Positions 25,597 through 35,436 of a stretch of 64,000 nucleotides of DNA are shown here, in pieces. The stretch covers positions 1,240,001-1,304,000 of the forward strand of contig NC_015953.1 of assembly GCF_000177195.2 (NCBI RefSeq). The letters are read 5' to 3'. A model generated the notes under the pieces. The model was not told the origin of the DNA. It searched no databases and worked only from the letters and a program-made list of their open reading frames with translations. The first letter of the stretch is position 1. The number at the start of each line of letters is the position of its first letter. This DNA is from Streptomyces sp. SirexAA-E (lineage in GTDB: Bacteria > Actinomycetota > Actinomycetes > Streptomycetales > Streptomycetaceae). A program made the position numbers and the translations under genes.

Positions 25597-26493
25597 GTGT
25601 CCTTGCTGGTCGTCCTGTTCTCCGTCGGCGCCGCGTGTTGTCTGGGCCTCGGTTTCGTCCTGCAACAGGCGGCGGCCCGTACCGCGCCGCCCGGCGACTT
25701 CCTCTCCCCCCGGTTGCTGCTCGACCTCATGCGGGTACCGAGCTGGCTGGCCGGTATCGGACTGATGATCTGCGGCATGGTCCTCGGCGCCCTCGCCCTG
25801 GGCCAGGGCGAGGTGTCGGTGGTCGAGCCGTTGATGGCCACCAACCTGCTCTTCGCCATGAGCCTGTCACGCTGGCTGACCGGCCAGCGGCTCGGCCGGC
25901 AGGGCTGGGGCGGGCTCTGGCTGCTGGCCTGCGGCGTCGCCGTGTTCCTGCTGGCCGGTCAGCCGCAGGGCGGGGAGGAGGTCTCTCAGCCGCTGCGGCG
26001 GTGGCTGGTGATCGGTGTGGTGGCCGGGTTCTCGCTGCTGCTGACCGCGTTCGCCCGGCATCCGCGCGCGCCCTGGACCCCCGCCCTGCTCGGACTCGCG
26101 GGCGGGCTGCTGTACGGGCTCCAGGACGCCCTGACCCGGGTCTGCGGGCTGCGGCTGACCGACGAGGGGTGGGTCTCGCTGTTCACGAGCTGGGAGCCGT
26201 ACGCGCTCGTCGTGATGGGCGTGACCAGTCTGATCATGGTCCAGAGCGCCTTCGAGGCGGGCCCGCTGCGGGTGTCGCTGCCCCCGCTGACCGCCGCGCA
26301 GCCGCTCGCCGGGATCGTCTGCGGGATCGGTTTCCTGGGCGACCACGTACGGACCGACCCGCTCGCCCTGGCCGGGCAGGCGGCGGGGCTCGTCGCGATC
26401 GTGACGGGCATCGTGATGCTCGGCCGGCACCCCGCGATGCCGCCCGGCAAGACCGACGCCGCGCACGGGTCCACGGCTGCACGACCGGAGTGA
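25597..26493 (+). CDS. DMT (EamA-like) family transporter
   Basis: 298 residues and about nine or ten membrane segments, starting directly with VSLLVVLFSVGAACCLGLGFVLQQ. Repeats of the drug/metabolite transporter type are visible (VEPLMATNLLFAMSL, then VSLPPLTAAQPLAGIVCGIGFLGD). Substrate unknown. The GTG at 25597 has GGAA only four bases upstream. The frame is open far upstream, but that part is antisense to the FAD dehydrogenase and to its promoter. Confidence 0.82.
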   Translation: MSLLVVLFSVGAACCLGLGFVLQQAAARTAPPGDFLSPRLLLDLMRVPSWLAGIGLMICGMVLGALALGQGEVSVVEPLMATNLLFAMSLSRWLTGQRLGRQGWGGLWLLACGVAVFLLAGQPQGGEEVSQPLRRWLVIGVVAGFSLLLTAFARHPRAPWTPALLGLAGGLLYGLQDALTRVCGLRLTDEGWVSLFTSWEPYALVVMGVTSLIMVQSAFEAGPLRVSLPPLTAAQPLAGIVCGIGFLGDHVRTDPLALAGQAAGLVAIVTGIVMLGRHPAMPPGKTDAAHGSTAARPE

Positions 26494-26566
26494 TCGTGTG
26501 AGGCATCGGACCGTCCGGACCGACCGGCGTGTCCCTGGGCGTCAAGGGTCCCGCCGCCGCGTCCCC

Positions 26567-26608
26567 GGACCACGGACCACGGACCACGGACCACGGACCA
26601 CGGACCAC
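26567..26608. repeat. Six tandem copies of the heptamer GGACCAC
   Basis: Six exact, consecutive copies of GGACCAC from 26567 to 26608, followed by a decayed copy GGACACG. It lies in the 253-base gap between the DMT transporter stop and the NUDIX start. No gene is visible in the gap. Confidence 0.95.
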
Positions 26609-26746
26609 GGACACGATCCGTGCCACCGGACGCGGAGAGAGCGCGGACGACCAGGACACCCGGAACCGTTCGGGATGTCCGCGGTGCCAGGATGTGGGGG
26701 CACGACCCACTCCTGCTCACTGATGAGGAACGGTTGGATGAGGAGC

Positions 26747-27274
26747 ATGAATCCGGCTGACGAGATCCTGGACATCGTCGACGAGAACGACGAGGTCGTC
26801 GGGCAGGCACCGCGCGGTGAGGCGACCGCGCGCAGGCTGCGCCACCGCTGCGTCTTCATCGAGGCCCGGGACCCGGAGGGCCGGATCTTCGTACACCGCA
26901 GAACGCCCACGAAACTGGTCTTCCCCTCCCACCACGACATGTTCGTCGGCGGCGTCGTGGGCGCGGGCGAGGCGTGCGACGACGCCGCCCTGCGGGAGGC
27001 GGAGGAGGAGCTGGGCGTCCCCGGTCTCCCCCGCCCCGAGCGGCTCTTCACGTTCCTCTACGAGAGCGCCGAGCACACCTGGTGGTCCTACGTGTACCGG
27101 CTGCGGTGCGAGCTGCCGGTGCGGCCGCAGGCGGAGGAGGTGGCCTGGCACACCTTTCTGACCGACGCGGAGCTGGAGCGCCGGCTTCCCGAATGGACCT
27201 GGGTGCCGGACGGGCTGGAGACCTATCACCGGTTGCGGGCGTTCCGCGCCGGGGAGGCAGGGTCCACGGCGTGA
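26747..27274 (+). CDS. NUDIX hydrolase (YfcD-like)
   Basis: 175 residues. A complete Nudix box occupies residues 69-91 (G at 69, E at 75, REAEEELGV at the end). The N-terminal EILDIVDENDEVVGQAPR and C-terminal EWTWVPDGLETYH fit the YfcD/IDI-like subgroup, which hydrolyses nucleoside diphosphate-linked or prenyl substrates; the exact one is unknown. GAGGAG lies seven bases before the ATG at 26747. Its stop overlaps the next gene's GTG. Confidence 0.9.
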   Translation: MNPADEILDIVDENDEVVGQAPRGEATARRLRHRCVFIEARDPEGRIFVHRRTPTKLVFPSHHDMFVGGVVGAGEACDDAALREAEEELGVPGLPRPERLFTFLYESAEHTWWSYVYRLRCELPVRPQAEEVAWHTFLTDAELERRLPEWTWVPDGLETYHRLRAFRAGEAGSTA

Positions 27275-27723
27275 GCGGGACGAACGACTCGGGCCCCTGT
27301 ACCGGCGGCCCGGACGAACCGGCCCGCCGGGGCGGCCCCGGGCGCGGGCTGCGGCTGTGGTTCGCGCCGCAGCGGGTCCGCGAGGAGGGCGACACCCCCG
27401 ACTACCGCTTCTCCCTCGCCAACGAGCGCACCTTCCTCGCCTGGATCCGGACGGCGCTGGCGCTGATCGGCGGGGGATTCGCCGTCGACCAGTTCCTTCC
27501 GCACCTGGCATGGGGCGTCCGGGCCGGGCTCGCGCTCGCCCTGCTGGCGGCCGGGGTCCTGTGCGCGCTGCGGGCCGTCAACCACTGGGTGCGCTGCGAG
27601 CGGGCGATGCGGCGTGGCGAGGATCTGCCGGTGTCCCGCTTCCCGGTCCTGCTGAGCCTGGCCGTCGCGGTGGTGGCGGTCGCGATGGTGGTGGTGGTCC
27701 TGTTCGGCTGGGAGGGCCGGTGA
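27271..27723 (+). CDS. YidH family protein (DUF202 membrane protein)
   Basis: 150 residues. A Gly/Arg-rich cytoplasmic N-terminus of about 35 residues is followed by FSLANERTFLAWIRTALALIGGGFAVDQF, the DUF202 signature, and three membrane segments. The function of the family is unknown. It starts with a GTG overlapping the NUDIX stop and ends overlapping the GTG of the next DUF202 gene (GTGA in both cases), so the three genes form one tightly coupled unit. Confidence 0.88.
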   Translation: MSGTNDSGPCTGGPDEPARRGGPGRGLRLWFAPQRVREEGDTPDYRFSLANERTFLAWIRTALALIGGGFAVDQFLPHLAWGVRAGLALALLAAGVLCALRAVNHWVRCERAMRRGEDLPVSRFPVLLSLAVAVVAVAMVVVVLFGWEGR

Positions 27724-28031
27724 CGGGCGGGGCACGCGATCCGGGTCTCCAGCCGGAGCGGACGCGGCTGGCCTGGCGGCGTACGACGCTGTCCTTCACG
27801 GTGGTGGCGCTGCTCGCCCTCCGGCAGGTGCTGCGGGCCGGGCTCGGTGCGGCCGGCACGGTCGCCCTGGCGCTGGGCCTGCTGGCCTGGCTGGGGTTCC
27901 TGCGGGTGGCGCACCGGCGGGTCGGCGGCATGGGCGCCGCCGAGCCCGCGCCGCTGATGGTGCGGCACGCGCTGGCGGCCGCCGTCTGCACGGTCGTGCT
28001 GGCCGTGTGCGCCGCGGTGATGCTGTTCTGA
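27720..28031 (+). CDS. DUF202 domain-containing membrane protein
   Basis: 103 residues with a short form of the DUF202 signature (LQPERTRLAWRRTTLSFTVVALLALR) and three membrane segments. It is a smaller paralogue of the preceding protein, and the two may form a hetero-oligomer in the membrane, as paired adjacent DUF202 genes suggest. GTG start overlapping the previous stop by four bases. Confidence 0.87.
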   Translation: MTGGARDPGLQPERTRLAWRRTTLSFTVVALLALRQVLRAGLGAAGTVALALGLLAWLGFLRVAHRRVGGMGAAEPAPLMVRHALAAAVCTVVLAVCAAVMLF

Positions 28032-28059
28032 TCGCTCCCGTGGATCCGTGCGGGCGCGG

Positions 28060-28995
28060 TCAGGTGTCCCAGTCGACGGTGACGACGACCTTCCCTCGGG
28101 TGCGGCCCCGCTCGTTGAGCCGGTAGGCGTCCGCGGCCTGTTCCAGCGGGAAGGTCCGGTCCACGTGGACGGAGACGATGCCCTGCTCGGCCAGTCCGGC
28201 CAGATGTGCGAGGTCCTCGGCGTCGGGGCGCACGAAGGCGTAGCGCCCGCCGTAGGAGAAGACCTCGGCGTCCGCGATCGAGGCGAGCCGGCCGTCGGGG
28301 GCCAGCGTCGCGGCGGAGACACGCAGCGCCTCGCCGCCGACGGTGTCGAACGCGGCGTCGATGCCGTCCGGGGCCATGGCCCGCAGCCGGTCGGCGAGGC
28401 CGTCGCCGTACTCCACGGGTTCGCCGCCGAGTCGGCGTACGTACTCGTGGTTGTGGGGGCCCGCGGTCCCGATGACGCGGCAGCCCGCGTGCCGGGCGAG
28501 CTGGACGGCGAGCGATCCGACCCCGCCGGCGGCGGCGTGCACCAGGACGGTCTCGCCCTCCCGGACCCTCAGCACCTTGTGGAGCACCTGCTGGGCGGTC
28601 AGCCCGCACAGCGGCAGCCCGGCGGCCTCCTCGAAGCCCACGCTGAGCGGCTTGCGGGCCAGGGTGCGGACGGGGGCGGCGACGTACTCGGCGAACGTGC
28701 CGCGCGAGAGGAAGTCCTCGCGCACATAACCGATGACCTCGTCGCCGACCTCGAACTCGTCGACGGCGGCGCCCGGTTGCACGACGACCCCGGAGACGTC
28801 CCAGCCGGGGACGACGGGGAAGACGGGTTCCAGGCTCGCCTGGAGGTAGCCCTCGCGGGCCTTCCAGTCCACCGGGTTCACGGCGGCGGCCCGCACCTTC
28901 ACCAGCACCGAGTCGGGGCCGACCTTCGGGTCGGGCCGCTCGCCGTACTCCAGGACGTCGGCCGAGCCGTACCTGCTGTAGCTGATCGCCTTCAT
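28060..28995 (-). CDS. NADP-dependent oxidoreductase, quinone reductase-like (medium-chain family)
   Basis: 311 residues. GroES-like N-terminal half (VRAAAVNPVDWKAREGYL, PGWDVSGVV) and Rossmann half with VLVHAAAGGVGSLAVQLARHAG for NADPH. It has no structural zinc cysteines, so it belongs to the zinc-free quinone oxidoreductase branch. It ends with the usual PLEQAADAYRL...GKVVVTV. Substrate unknown. It converges on the DUF202 pair and is 88 bases from the stop of the glucarate dehydratase gene, which is read in the same direction. Confidence 0.88.
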   Translation of the reverse strand: MKAISYSRYGSADVLEYGERPDPKVGPDSVLVKVRAAAVNPVDWKAREGYLQASLEPVFPVVPGWDVSGVVVQPGAAVDEFEVGDEVIGYVREDFLSRGTFAEYVAAPVRTLARKPLSVGFEEAAGLPLCGLTAQQVLHKVLRVREGETVLVHAAAGGVGSLAVQLARHAGCRVIGTAGPHNHEYVRRLGGEPVEYGDGLADRLRAMAPDGIDAAFDTVGGEALRVSAATLAPDGRLASIADAEVFSYGGRYAFVRPDAEDLAHLAGLAEQGIVSVHVDRTFPLEQAADAYRLNERGRTRGKVVVTVDWDT

Positions 28996-29083
28996 CCTTC
29001 GACCATCGGCGCGGCCGGTCGGCCACGCAACTCAGGCCGTCACCGCCGTGGAGGGCGGCAGCAAAGTGCCCGCGCGCCGGTCG

Positions 29084-30373
29084 TCACCAGCGCGGGACGG
29101 CCGGGGTGACCCACCGCGGGTCGGCCTCGCGCATGGCGGCCGCGTCGTCGCGGGCGCGCATCGTGCCGTCGTCCTCCAGCCAGCGCCGGTGCAGCGCCGC
29201 GAGGCGGTCGCGGTCCAGTTCGACGCCGAGGCCCGGGGCGTCGGAGACGGCCAGGTGTCCGTCCTGGAAGGTGTGGCGGGTGGTGAGGACGTCCTCGGTC
29301 TGCCAGGGGTAGTGACTGTCGCAGGCGTGGTCGAGGTTCGGCACGGTGGCGGCGACGTGGGTCATCGCGGCCAGGCTGATGCCCATGTGGGTGTTGGAGT
29401 GCATGGAGAGGCCGACGCCGAAGGCCCGGCATATCCCGGCCAGTTCGCGGGTGCGGTGCAGTCCGCCCCAGTAGTGGTGGTCGGAGAGGACGATCTGGAC
29501 CGCGTCGCGGGCGAAGGCCTCGGGCAGCTCGGCGAGGGTGGTGACGCACATGTTGGTGGCGAGCGGCAGGTCCGTGCCCGCGGAGACCTCCGCCATCGCC
29601 GCTGTGCCGCTCGCCGGGTCCTCCAGGTACTCCAGGACGTCCCCCAGCTGCTCCGCGACGCGCAGGGAGGTCTCCACGGACCAGGCACCGTTGGGGTCCA
29701 GGCGGAGCGGCTGCCCGGGGAAGGCCTCCGCCAGGGCACGGACGGCGGCGATCTCCTGGTCGGGCGGGAAGACACCGCCCTTGAGCTTGAAGGAGGTGAA
29801 GCCGTGGTCGCGGGCGAAGCGCCGGGCCTGGGCGACGACACCGGCGGGGTCGAGAGCGGCTCCCCAGTCGTCCTGTTCGCCGCCGGACGGGTGGGCGGCC
29901 CAGCGGTAGAAGAGGTACGCGCTGTACTCGACCCGGTCGCGGACCTTGCCGCCGAGCAGCGCGTGCACCGGGAGCCCGAGGGCCTTGCCGAGGGCGTCCA
30001 GGCAGGCGACCTCGAAGCCGGAGACCACGGAGAGCCGCAGCTTGTCGGCGGTCTGCACCCCGCGCAGTCCGCCCGCGTCCACCCGGTCGTCGGCGGCGCG
30101 TGAGTCGCCGCACACCTCGTCGGCCAGCGCGAAGAGGCCGTTCACATCGCTGACCGGGCGGCCGCGCAGGGCACGGGCGAGGGGCTCGGCCAGTTCCAGG
30201 TAGCCGCCGTCGCCGTAGGTCTCGCCGATCCCGGTCACGCCGCCACGGGTGACGACCTCCACGACCAGCCGCGGGGTGTAGGGCTGGTGCACGCCCTGGG
30301 TGTTCAGCAGGGGCGGATCGGCGATGAGGATCGGGGTGAGCCGGACGTCGTCGATCAACAAGGCGGTATCCAT
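29084..30373 (-). CDS. gudD: Glucarate dehydratase (enolase superfamily)
   Basis: 429 residues, close to the family length. It dehydrates D-glucarate (and L-idarate) to 5-keto-4-deoxyglucarate. Diagnostic segments: FTSFKLKGGVFPPDQE with the KxK base (family has SFKLKGGV), the metal ligands in LRLDPNGAWS and EYLEDPASG, ATNMCVT, and the general-base His region HSNTHMGISLAAMTH. No other glucarate genes (dehydratase aldolase or transporter) are adjacent. The upstream region contains the promoter of the kinase/acyl-CoA dehydrogenase operon facing the other way. Confidence 0.88.
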   Translation of the reverse strand: MDTALLIDDVRLTPILIADPPLLNTQGVHQPYTPRLVVEVVTRGGVTGIGETYGDGGYLELAEPLARALRGRPVSDVNGLFALADEVCGDSRAADDRVDAGGLRGVQTADKLRLSVVSGFEVACLDALGKALGLPVHALLGGKVRDRVEYSAYLFYRWAAHPSGGEQDDWGAALDPAGVVAQARRFARDHGFTSFKLKGGVFPPDQEIAAVRALAEAFPGQPLRLDPNGAWSVETSLRVAEQLGDVLEYLEDPASGTAAMAEVSAGTDLPLATNMCVTTLAELPEAFARDAVQIVLSDHHYWGGLHRTRELAGICRAFGVGLSMHSNTHMGISLAAMTHVAATVPNLDHACDSHYPWQTEDVLTTRHTFQDGHLAVSDAPGLGVELDRDRLAALHRRWLEDDGTMRARDDAAAMREADPRWVTPAVPRW

Positions 30374-30454
30374 ACGTGAACTCTATTCAGGGATGCGACT
30401 GAACACCAGAGTGTCCGCCGAGATCGCCTTCGGATTCCGGGCGGGTACTGGACG

Positions 30455-30471
30455 ACATACCGACTGGTCGG
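30455..30471. promoter_or_regulatory. Candidate TetR operator upstream of the kinase/acyl-CoA dehydrogenase operon
   Basis: ACATACCGACTGGTCGG includes the perfect dyad CCGAC-TG-GTCGG (30460-30471), 42 bases before the start at 30514. Its first 14 bases recur in reverse orientation at 38549-38562 upstream of the SDR/ligase/TetR operon. Confidence 0.6.
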
Positions 30472-30513
30472 CATCATGGTGCCGACCGTTCGAGCGCCCC
30501 GGAGGTACGCACC

Positions 30514-31536
30514 ATGAGCCCAGTCCACCCGCCAGGACTCGATCTCGACCGGCTGCGCGGTCACCTCGACCGCGAGCGGCCGGGTCTGGTGAACGGACCG
30601 CTCGACGCCCGGCTGATCGAGGGCGGGCGCTCGAACCTGACGTACATCGTGACGGACGGTGCCGGGCGCTGGGTCGTCCGCCGCCCCCCGCTGGGGCACG
30701 TGCTGGCCACCGCGCACGACATGAAGCGCGAGCACCGGGTGATCAGCGCCCTGCACCCGACGGCGGTGCCGGTGCCCGAGCCGCTGCTGCTCTGCGAGGA
30801 CGACTCGGTCATCGGCTCCCCCTTCTACGTCATGGAGTACGTCGAGGGCACTCCGTACCGGACCGCGGAACAGCTCGCCCCGCTCGGCGCGGAGCGCACC
30901 CGGACGGCCGTGCTGAGGCTCGTGGACACCCTGGTGGACCTGCACGCCGTGGACCCCGCCGCGGTCGGCCTCGGTGACTTCGGTCGACCCGAGGGCTTCC
31001 TGGACCGGCAACTACGCCGCTGGGGGAAGCAGTTGGACGCCTCCCGCAACCGTGAGCTGCCCGGCATCGACGAGCTGCACGCCGCGCTCGGCCGGGAGCT
31101 CCCCCACTCCCCCGCCCCCACGGTCGTGCACGGCGACTACCGCCTGGACAACGTGCTGATCGGCCAGGACGACCGGATCAAGGCGGTCCTGGACTGGGAG
31201 ATGTCCACGCTCGGCGATCCGCTCACCGACCTCGGACTGCTGGTGATGTACAGCTCCGACCTGGGTCTGCCCCGGTCGCCGGTCTCCACCACCAGCGGCG
31301 CGGCGGGCCACCCGCGCCCGGCCGAGCTGATCGAACGCTACGCCGCACGCTCCGGCCGGGACGCCTCGGCCATCTCCTGGTACACGGCCTTCGCGTGGTT
31401 CAAGCTCGCCGTGATCCTGGAGGGCATCCACTACCGCTACACCCTCGGCCAGACCGTCGGGGCCGGCTTCGACCGCATCGGCGACCTGGTGCCGGTCTTC
31501 ATCGCCCACGGCCTCACCACCCTCCAGGAAGGCTGA
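30514..31536 (+). CDS. Phosphotransferase family protein (APH fold), ACAD10/11 kinase-like
   Basis: 340 residues. Kinase-like aminoglycoside phosphotransferase fold: the N-terminal lobe has IEGGRSNLTYIV and WVVRRPP, the catalytic loop is VVHGDYRLDNVLIG (about 205-218), and the metal-binding Asp is in AVLDWEMSTLGDPLTDLG. This is the branch found fused to acyl-CoA dehydrogenases in human ACAD10/ACAD11 and as LvaA in the Pseudomonas levulinate pathway, where it phosphorylates 4-hydroxyacyl-CoA. Here the dehydrogenase follows eight bases downstream, which supports that role. Confidence 0.85.
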   Translation: MSPVHPPGLDLDRLRGHLDRERPGLVNGPLDARLIEGGRSNLTYIVTDGAGRWVVRRPPLGHVLATAHDMKREHRVISALHPTAVPVPEPLLLCEDDSVIGSPFYVMEYVEGTPYRTAEQLAPLGAERTRTAVLRLVDTLVDLHAVDPAAVGLGDFGRPEGFLDRQLRRWGKQLDASRNRELPGIDELHAALGRELPHSPAPTVVHGDYRLDNVLIGQDDRIKAVLDWEMSTLGDPLTDLGLLVMYSSDLGLPRSPVSTTSGAAGHPRPAELIERYAARSGRDASAISWYTAFAWFKLAVILEGIHYRYTLGQTVGAGFDRIGDLVPVFIAHGLTTLQEG

Positions 31537-31544
31537 TCCATCCC

Positions 31545-32759
31545 ATGGACTTCGCATTCGACGCCCGTACCGAGGAGCTGCGCACCCGGCTGCTCGCGTT
31601 CATGGACGAGCACGTGTACCCGGCCGAGCGGATCGCCGAGGAGCAGCGCGCGCGGCTCGCCTCCCCGTGGGACACCCCGCAGGTGGTCGAGGAGCTGAAG
31701 GCCGAGGCGCGCCGGCAGGGGCTGTGGAACCTCTTCCTGCCCGACGCGGAGTACGGCGCCGGGCTGACGAACCTCCAGTACGCACCACTGGCGGAGATCA
31801 CCGGCCGCAGCCCGCACCTGGCGCCGACCGCGCTGAACTGCGCGGCCCCGGACACCGGGAACATGGAGGTGCTGCACCAGTTCGGCACGGACGCGCAGAA
31901 GAAGCAGTGGCTGGAGCCGCTGCTGGCCGGTGAGATCCGCTCGGCGTTCGCGATGACGGAGCCCGAGGTGGCCTCATCGGACGCGACGAACATCGAGACG
32001 AGGATCGCCCGGGACGGCGGGGACTACGTCGTCAACGGGCGCAAGTGGTACATCTCCGGAGCGATGAACCCGGGCTGCGCGGTCTTCGTCGTGATGGGCA
32101 AGACGGATCCGGACGGCGAGGACATCCGCCGCCAGCAGTCCATGATCCTGGTCCCCCGGGACACCCCGGGTGTCGAGGTGCGCCGCGCGATGCGGGTGTA
32201 CGGCTACGAGGACCACTCCCACGGGGGGCACGCCGAGGTCGTCTTCACCGATGTGCGGGTGCCCGCCGCGAATCTGGTCGGGGAGGAGGGCGGCGGCTTC
32301 GCCATCGCCCAGGCGCGGCTGGGTCCGGGCCGGATCCACCACTGCATGCGGCTGATCGGGATGGCCGAGCGCGCGATCGAGCTGATGTGCCGGCGGGCCG
32401 TGGCCCGTACGGCCTTCGGCAAGACGCTCGCCCAGCAGGGCGTCGTCCACAACTGGATCGCGGACGCCCGGGTGACGGTGGAACAGCTGCGGCTGCTGGT
32501 GCTCAAGACGGCCTGGCTGATGGACACGGTCGGCAACCGGGGCGCGCACACCGAGATCCAGGCCATCAAGATCGCGACGCCCCGGGCGGTCGTGTCCGTC
32601 CTCGACCAGGCGGTGCAGCTGTACGGCGCCGGCGGGGTGAGCCAGGACACCCCGCTGGCCGAACTGTGGGCCTCCGCCCGCACGTTGCGGCTGGCGGACG
32701 GCCCGGACGAGGTGCACCAGCGGTCGCTGGCGCGGCGGGAGATCAAGAAGTACCTCTGA
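31545..32759 (+). CDS. Acyl-CoA dehydrogenase family protein, ACAD11/LvaC-like
   Basis: 404 residues. Signatures: FAMTEPEVASSDATNIET (flavin contact), VNGRKWYISGAMNP, and the C-terminal VQLYGAGGVSQDTPLAELWASAR region. The N-terminal part WNLFLPDAEYGAGLTNLQYAPLAE is typical of the ACAD10/11-like branch. Pairing with an adjacent APH-type kinase is the hallmark of 4-hydroxyacyl-CoA catabolism, in which the dehydrogenase-fold enzyme eliminates the phosphate made by the kinase. A 12-bp hairpin ends the operon. Confidence 0.87.
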   Translation: MDFAFDARTEELRTRLLAFMDEHVYPAERIAEEQRARLASPWDTPQVVEELKAEARRQGLWNLFLPDAEYGAGLTNLQYAPLAEITGRSPHLAPTALNCAAPDTGNMEVLHQFGTDAQKKQWLEPLLAGEIRSAFAMTEPEVASSDATNIETRIARDGGDYVVNGRKWYISGAMNPGCAVFVVMGKTDPDGEDIRRQQSMILVPRDTPGVEVRRAMRVYGYEDHSHGGHAEVVFTDVRVPAANLVGEEGGGFAIAQARLGPGRIHHCMRLIGMAERAIELMCRRAVARTAFGKTLAQQGVVHNWIADARVTVEQLRLLVLKTAWLMDTVGNRGAHTEIQAIKIATPRAVVSVLDQAVQLYGAGGVSQDTPLAELWASARTLRLADGPDEVHQRSLARREIKKYL

Positions 32760-32766
32760 GCCGGGT

Positions 32767-32792
32767 GCGGGCACCCCGCGCGGGGTGCCCGC
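32767..32792. terminator. Hairpin between acyl-CoA dehydrogenase and aminopeptidase genes
   Basis: GCGGGCACCCCG-CG-CGGGGTGCCCGC, perfect 12-bp stem between converging stops. Confidence 0.82.
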
Positions 32793-32799
32793 GAGGTGC

Positions 32800-34269
<1,470 letters not shown>

Positions 34270-34294
34270 TTATCGGACGTACGAGGTCCCGGCC

Positions 34295-35326
34295 CTACTT
34301 CCAGTAGAGGAGCTGGGCCTGCCCCGAGACCAGGTCGTGGGTGCCGCCCGCGCCGTCGAGGACGAGGTACTCGACGCCCAGGGACGCCCCGGAGTCGCAG
34401 TGGCCGCCCGCGTTGGTCACCGCGACGAAGGTGTCGCCGCTGGTGGCCAGGTGCTCGGTGATCTGGCCGCTCTTCGACTTCTTGCCGCCCTTGGTCTCGT
34501 AGAAGCGGGACTGGATCGTCGCCCCCGCGGGTACGCCGGACAGGCGGAGGTACACGGTGCCGGAGTAGTCGGCGGGGCCGGTGACCAGGGCGGCGGCCAA
34601 CGGGACGGGCAGCCAGTCGCCCTGGGGGCGGTTCTTGGTCTGCTTGACCGACGGATTGACGCGTGCGGGCATGTCGTCCTCCTCGCCCGGGCCGGTGCCC
34701 GGGTTCCAGCCGGCGGGGTGCTCGAGCCGCTCGGCGATGTCGGCGCGCAGGGCCGGCATGCCGAAGCCGCGGGGGTCGATCTTGTCGTCGGACCATTCCA
34801 GATGTCCGATCACGCTCTTCGCGCTCCAGCCGTGCGCGCGGCACAGGGCCGCCTGGACACGGACGATCGCGCCGTACTGGGCGGCGGGCCACGGGTCCTT
34901 GCCGTCGCCCATGTTCTCGCACTCCCAGCCGTAGAACCGCGCGTTCCCGTCGACGCCGTCGCTGTTGCCCTTGGTCGGCGGGGAGGGCCGGGTGCCGTAC
35001 GACTCGGCGATCACCTGTTCCAGCACCCGGGGGTCCCCGCCTCCGGCGTGATTGGCGCGGCCCCAGCCGACGAGGTGCACCCGGCCGTTCTTGGCGATCA
35101 CGCCGTGGCACAGCGGGCCGGGCAGGTCGGCGTACCCGTCCCGGCAGATGGCCACCGTCGACGCGGTTCCGCGGGTGACCGAGTGGTGGACCATGCTGCC
35201 GTTGACCGGGCCCCAGGCGCCCACGTGGTTGCGGTTGTGCGTGCGCCAAGCGCCTACCTCGGTGACGGCGACGCCTTCGGCGCGCAGGGCCTTGAGGAGA
35301 GTCGTCGCGGACAGTGGGGTGGCCAT
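34295..35326 (-). CDS. N-acetylmuramoyl-L-alanine amidase, endolysin-like, no signal peptide
   Basis: 343 residues from the ATG at 35326, which has AAGGAGG seven bases upstream. An amidase_2/PGRP domain fills the first half: zinc ligand candidates are the His in GSMVHHSVTRG and the His in SVIGHLEWSDDKIDPRG, and a catalytic-type YGWECEN segment is seen. The second half is a beta-rich region of about 110 residues (GTVYLRLSGVPAGATIQSRFYETKGG) of unknown fold. There is no N-terminal signal or membrane segment. It resembles phage endolysins, yet no other phage gene is near. Confidence 0.87.
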   Translation of the reverse strand: MATPLSATTLLKALRAEGVAVTEVGAWRTHNRNHVGAWGPVNGSMVHHSVTRGTASTVAICRDGYADLPGPLCHGVIAKNGRVHLVGWGRANHAGGGDPRVLEQVIAESYGTRPSPPTKGNSDGVDGNARFYGWECENMGDGKDPWPAAQYGAIVRVQAALCRAHGWSAKSVIGHLEWSDDKIDPRGFGMPALRADIAERLEHPAGWNPGTGPGEEDDMPARVNPSVKQTKNRPQGDWLPVPLAAALVTGPADYSGTVYLRLSGVPAGATIQSRFYETKGGKKSKSGQITEHLATSGDTFVAVTNAGGHCDSGASLGVEYLVLDGAGGTHDLVSGQAQLLYWK

Positions 35327-35436
35327 GGGCGCCTCCTTGCGGGATGCCTGAAGCATCCCCATCCCGCACGGCTTTTAGCTCTGCGTCATGTGTTCGATCC
35401 GCAGCACGCCTGCCCCCGGCGATTCCTGACGGCCCC

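Noticed and set aside
26567..26608. GGACCAC array as a CRISPR
   Set aside because: The unit is seven bases with no spacers, and there are no cas genes in the window.
34295..35326. Prophage remnant around the endolysin-like amidase
   Set aside because: Neighbours on both sides are metabolic or secreted enzymes; no structural phage genes, integrase or att repeats are seen.
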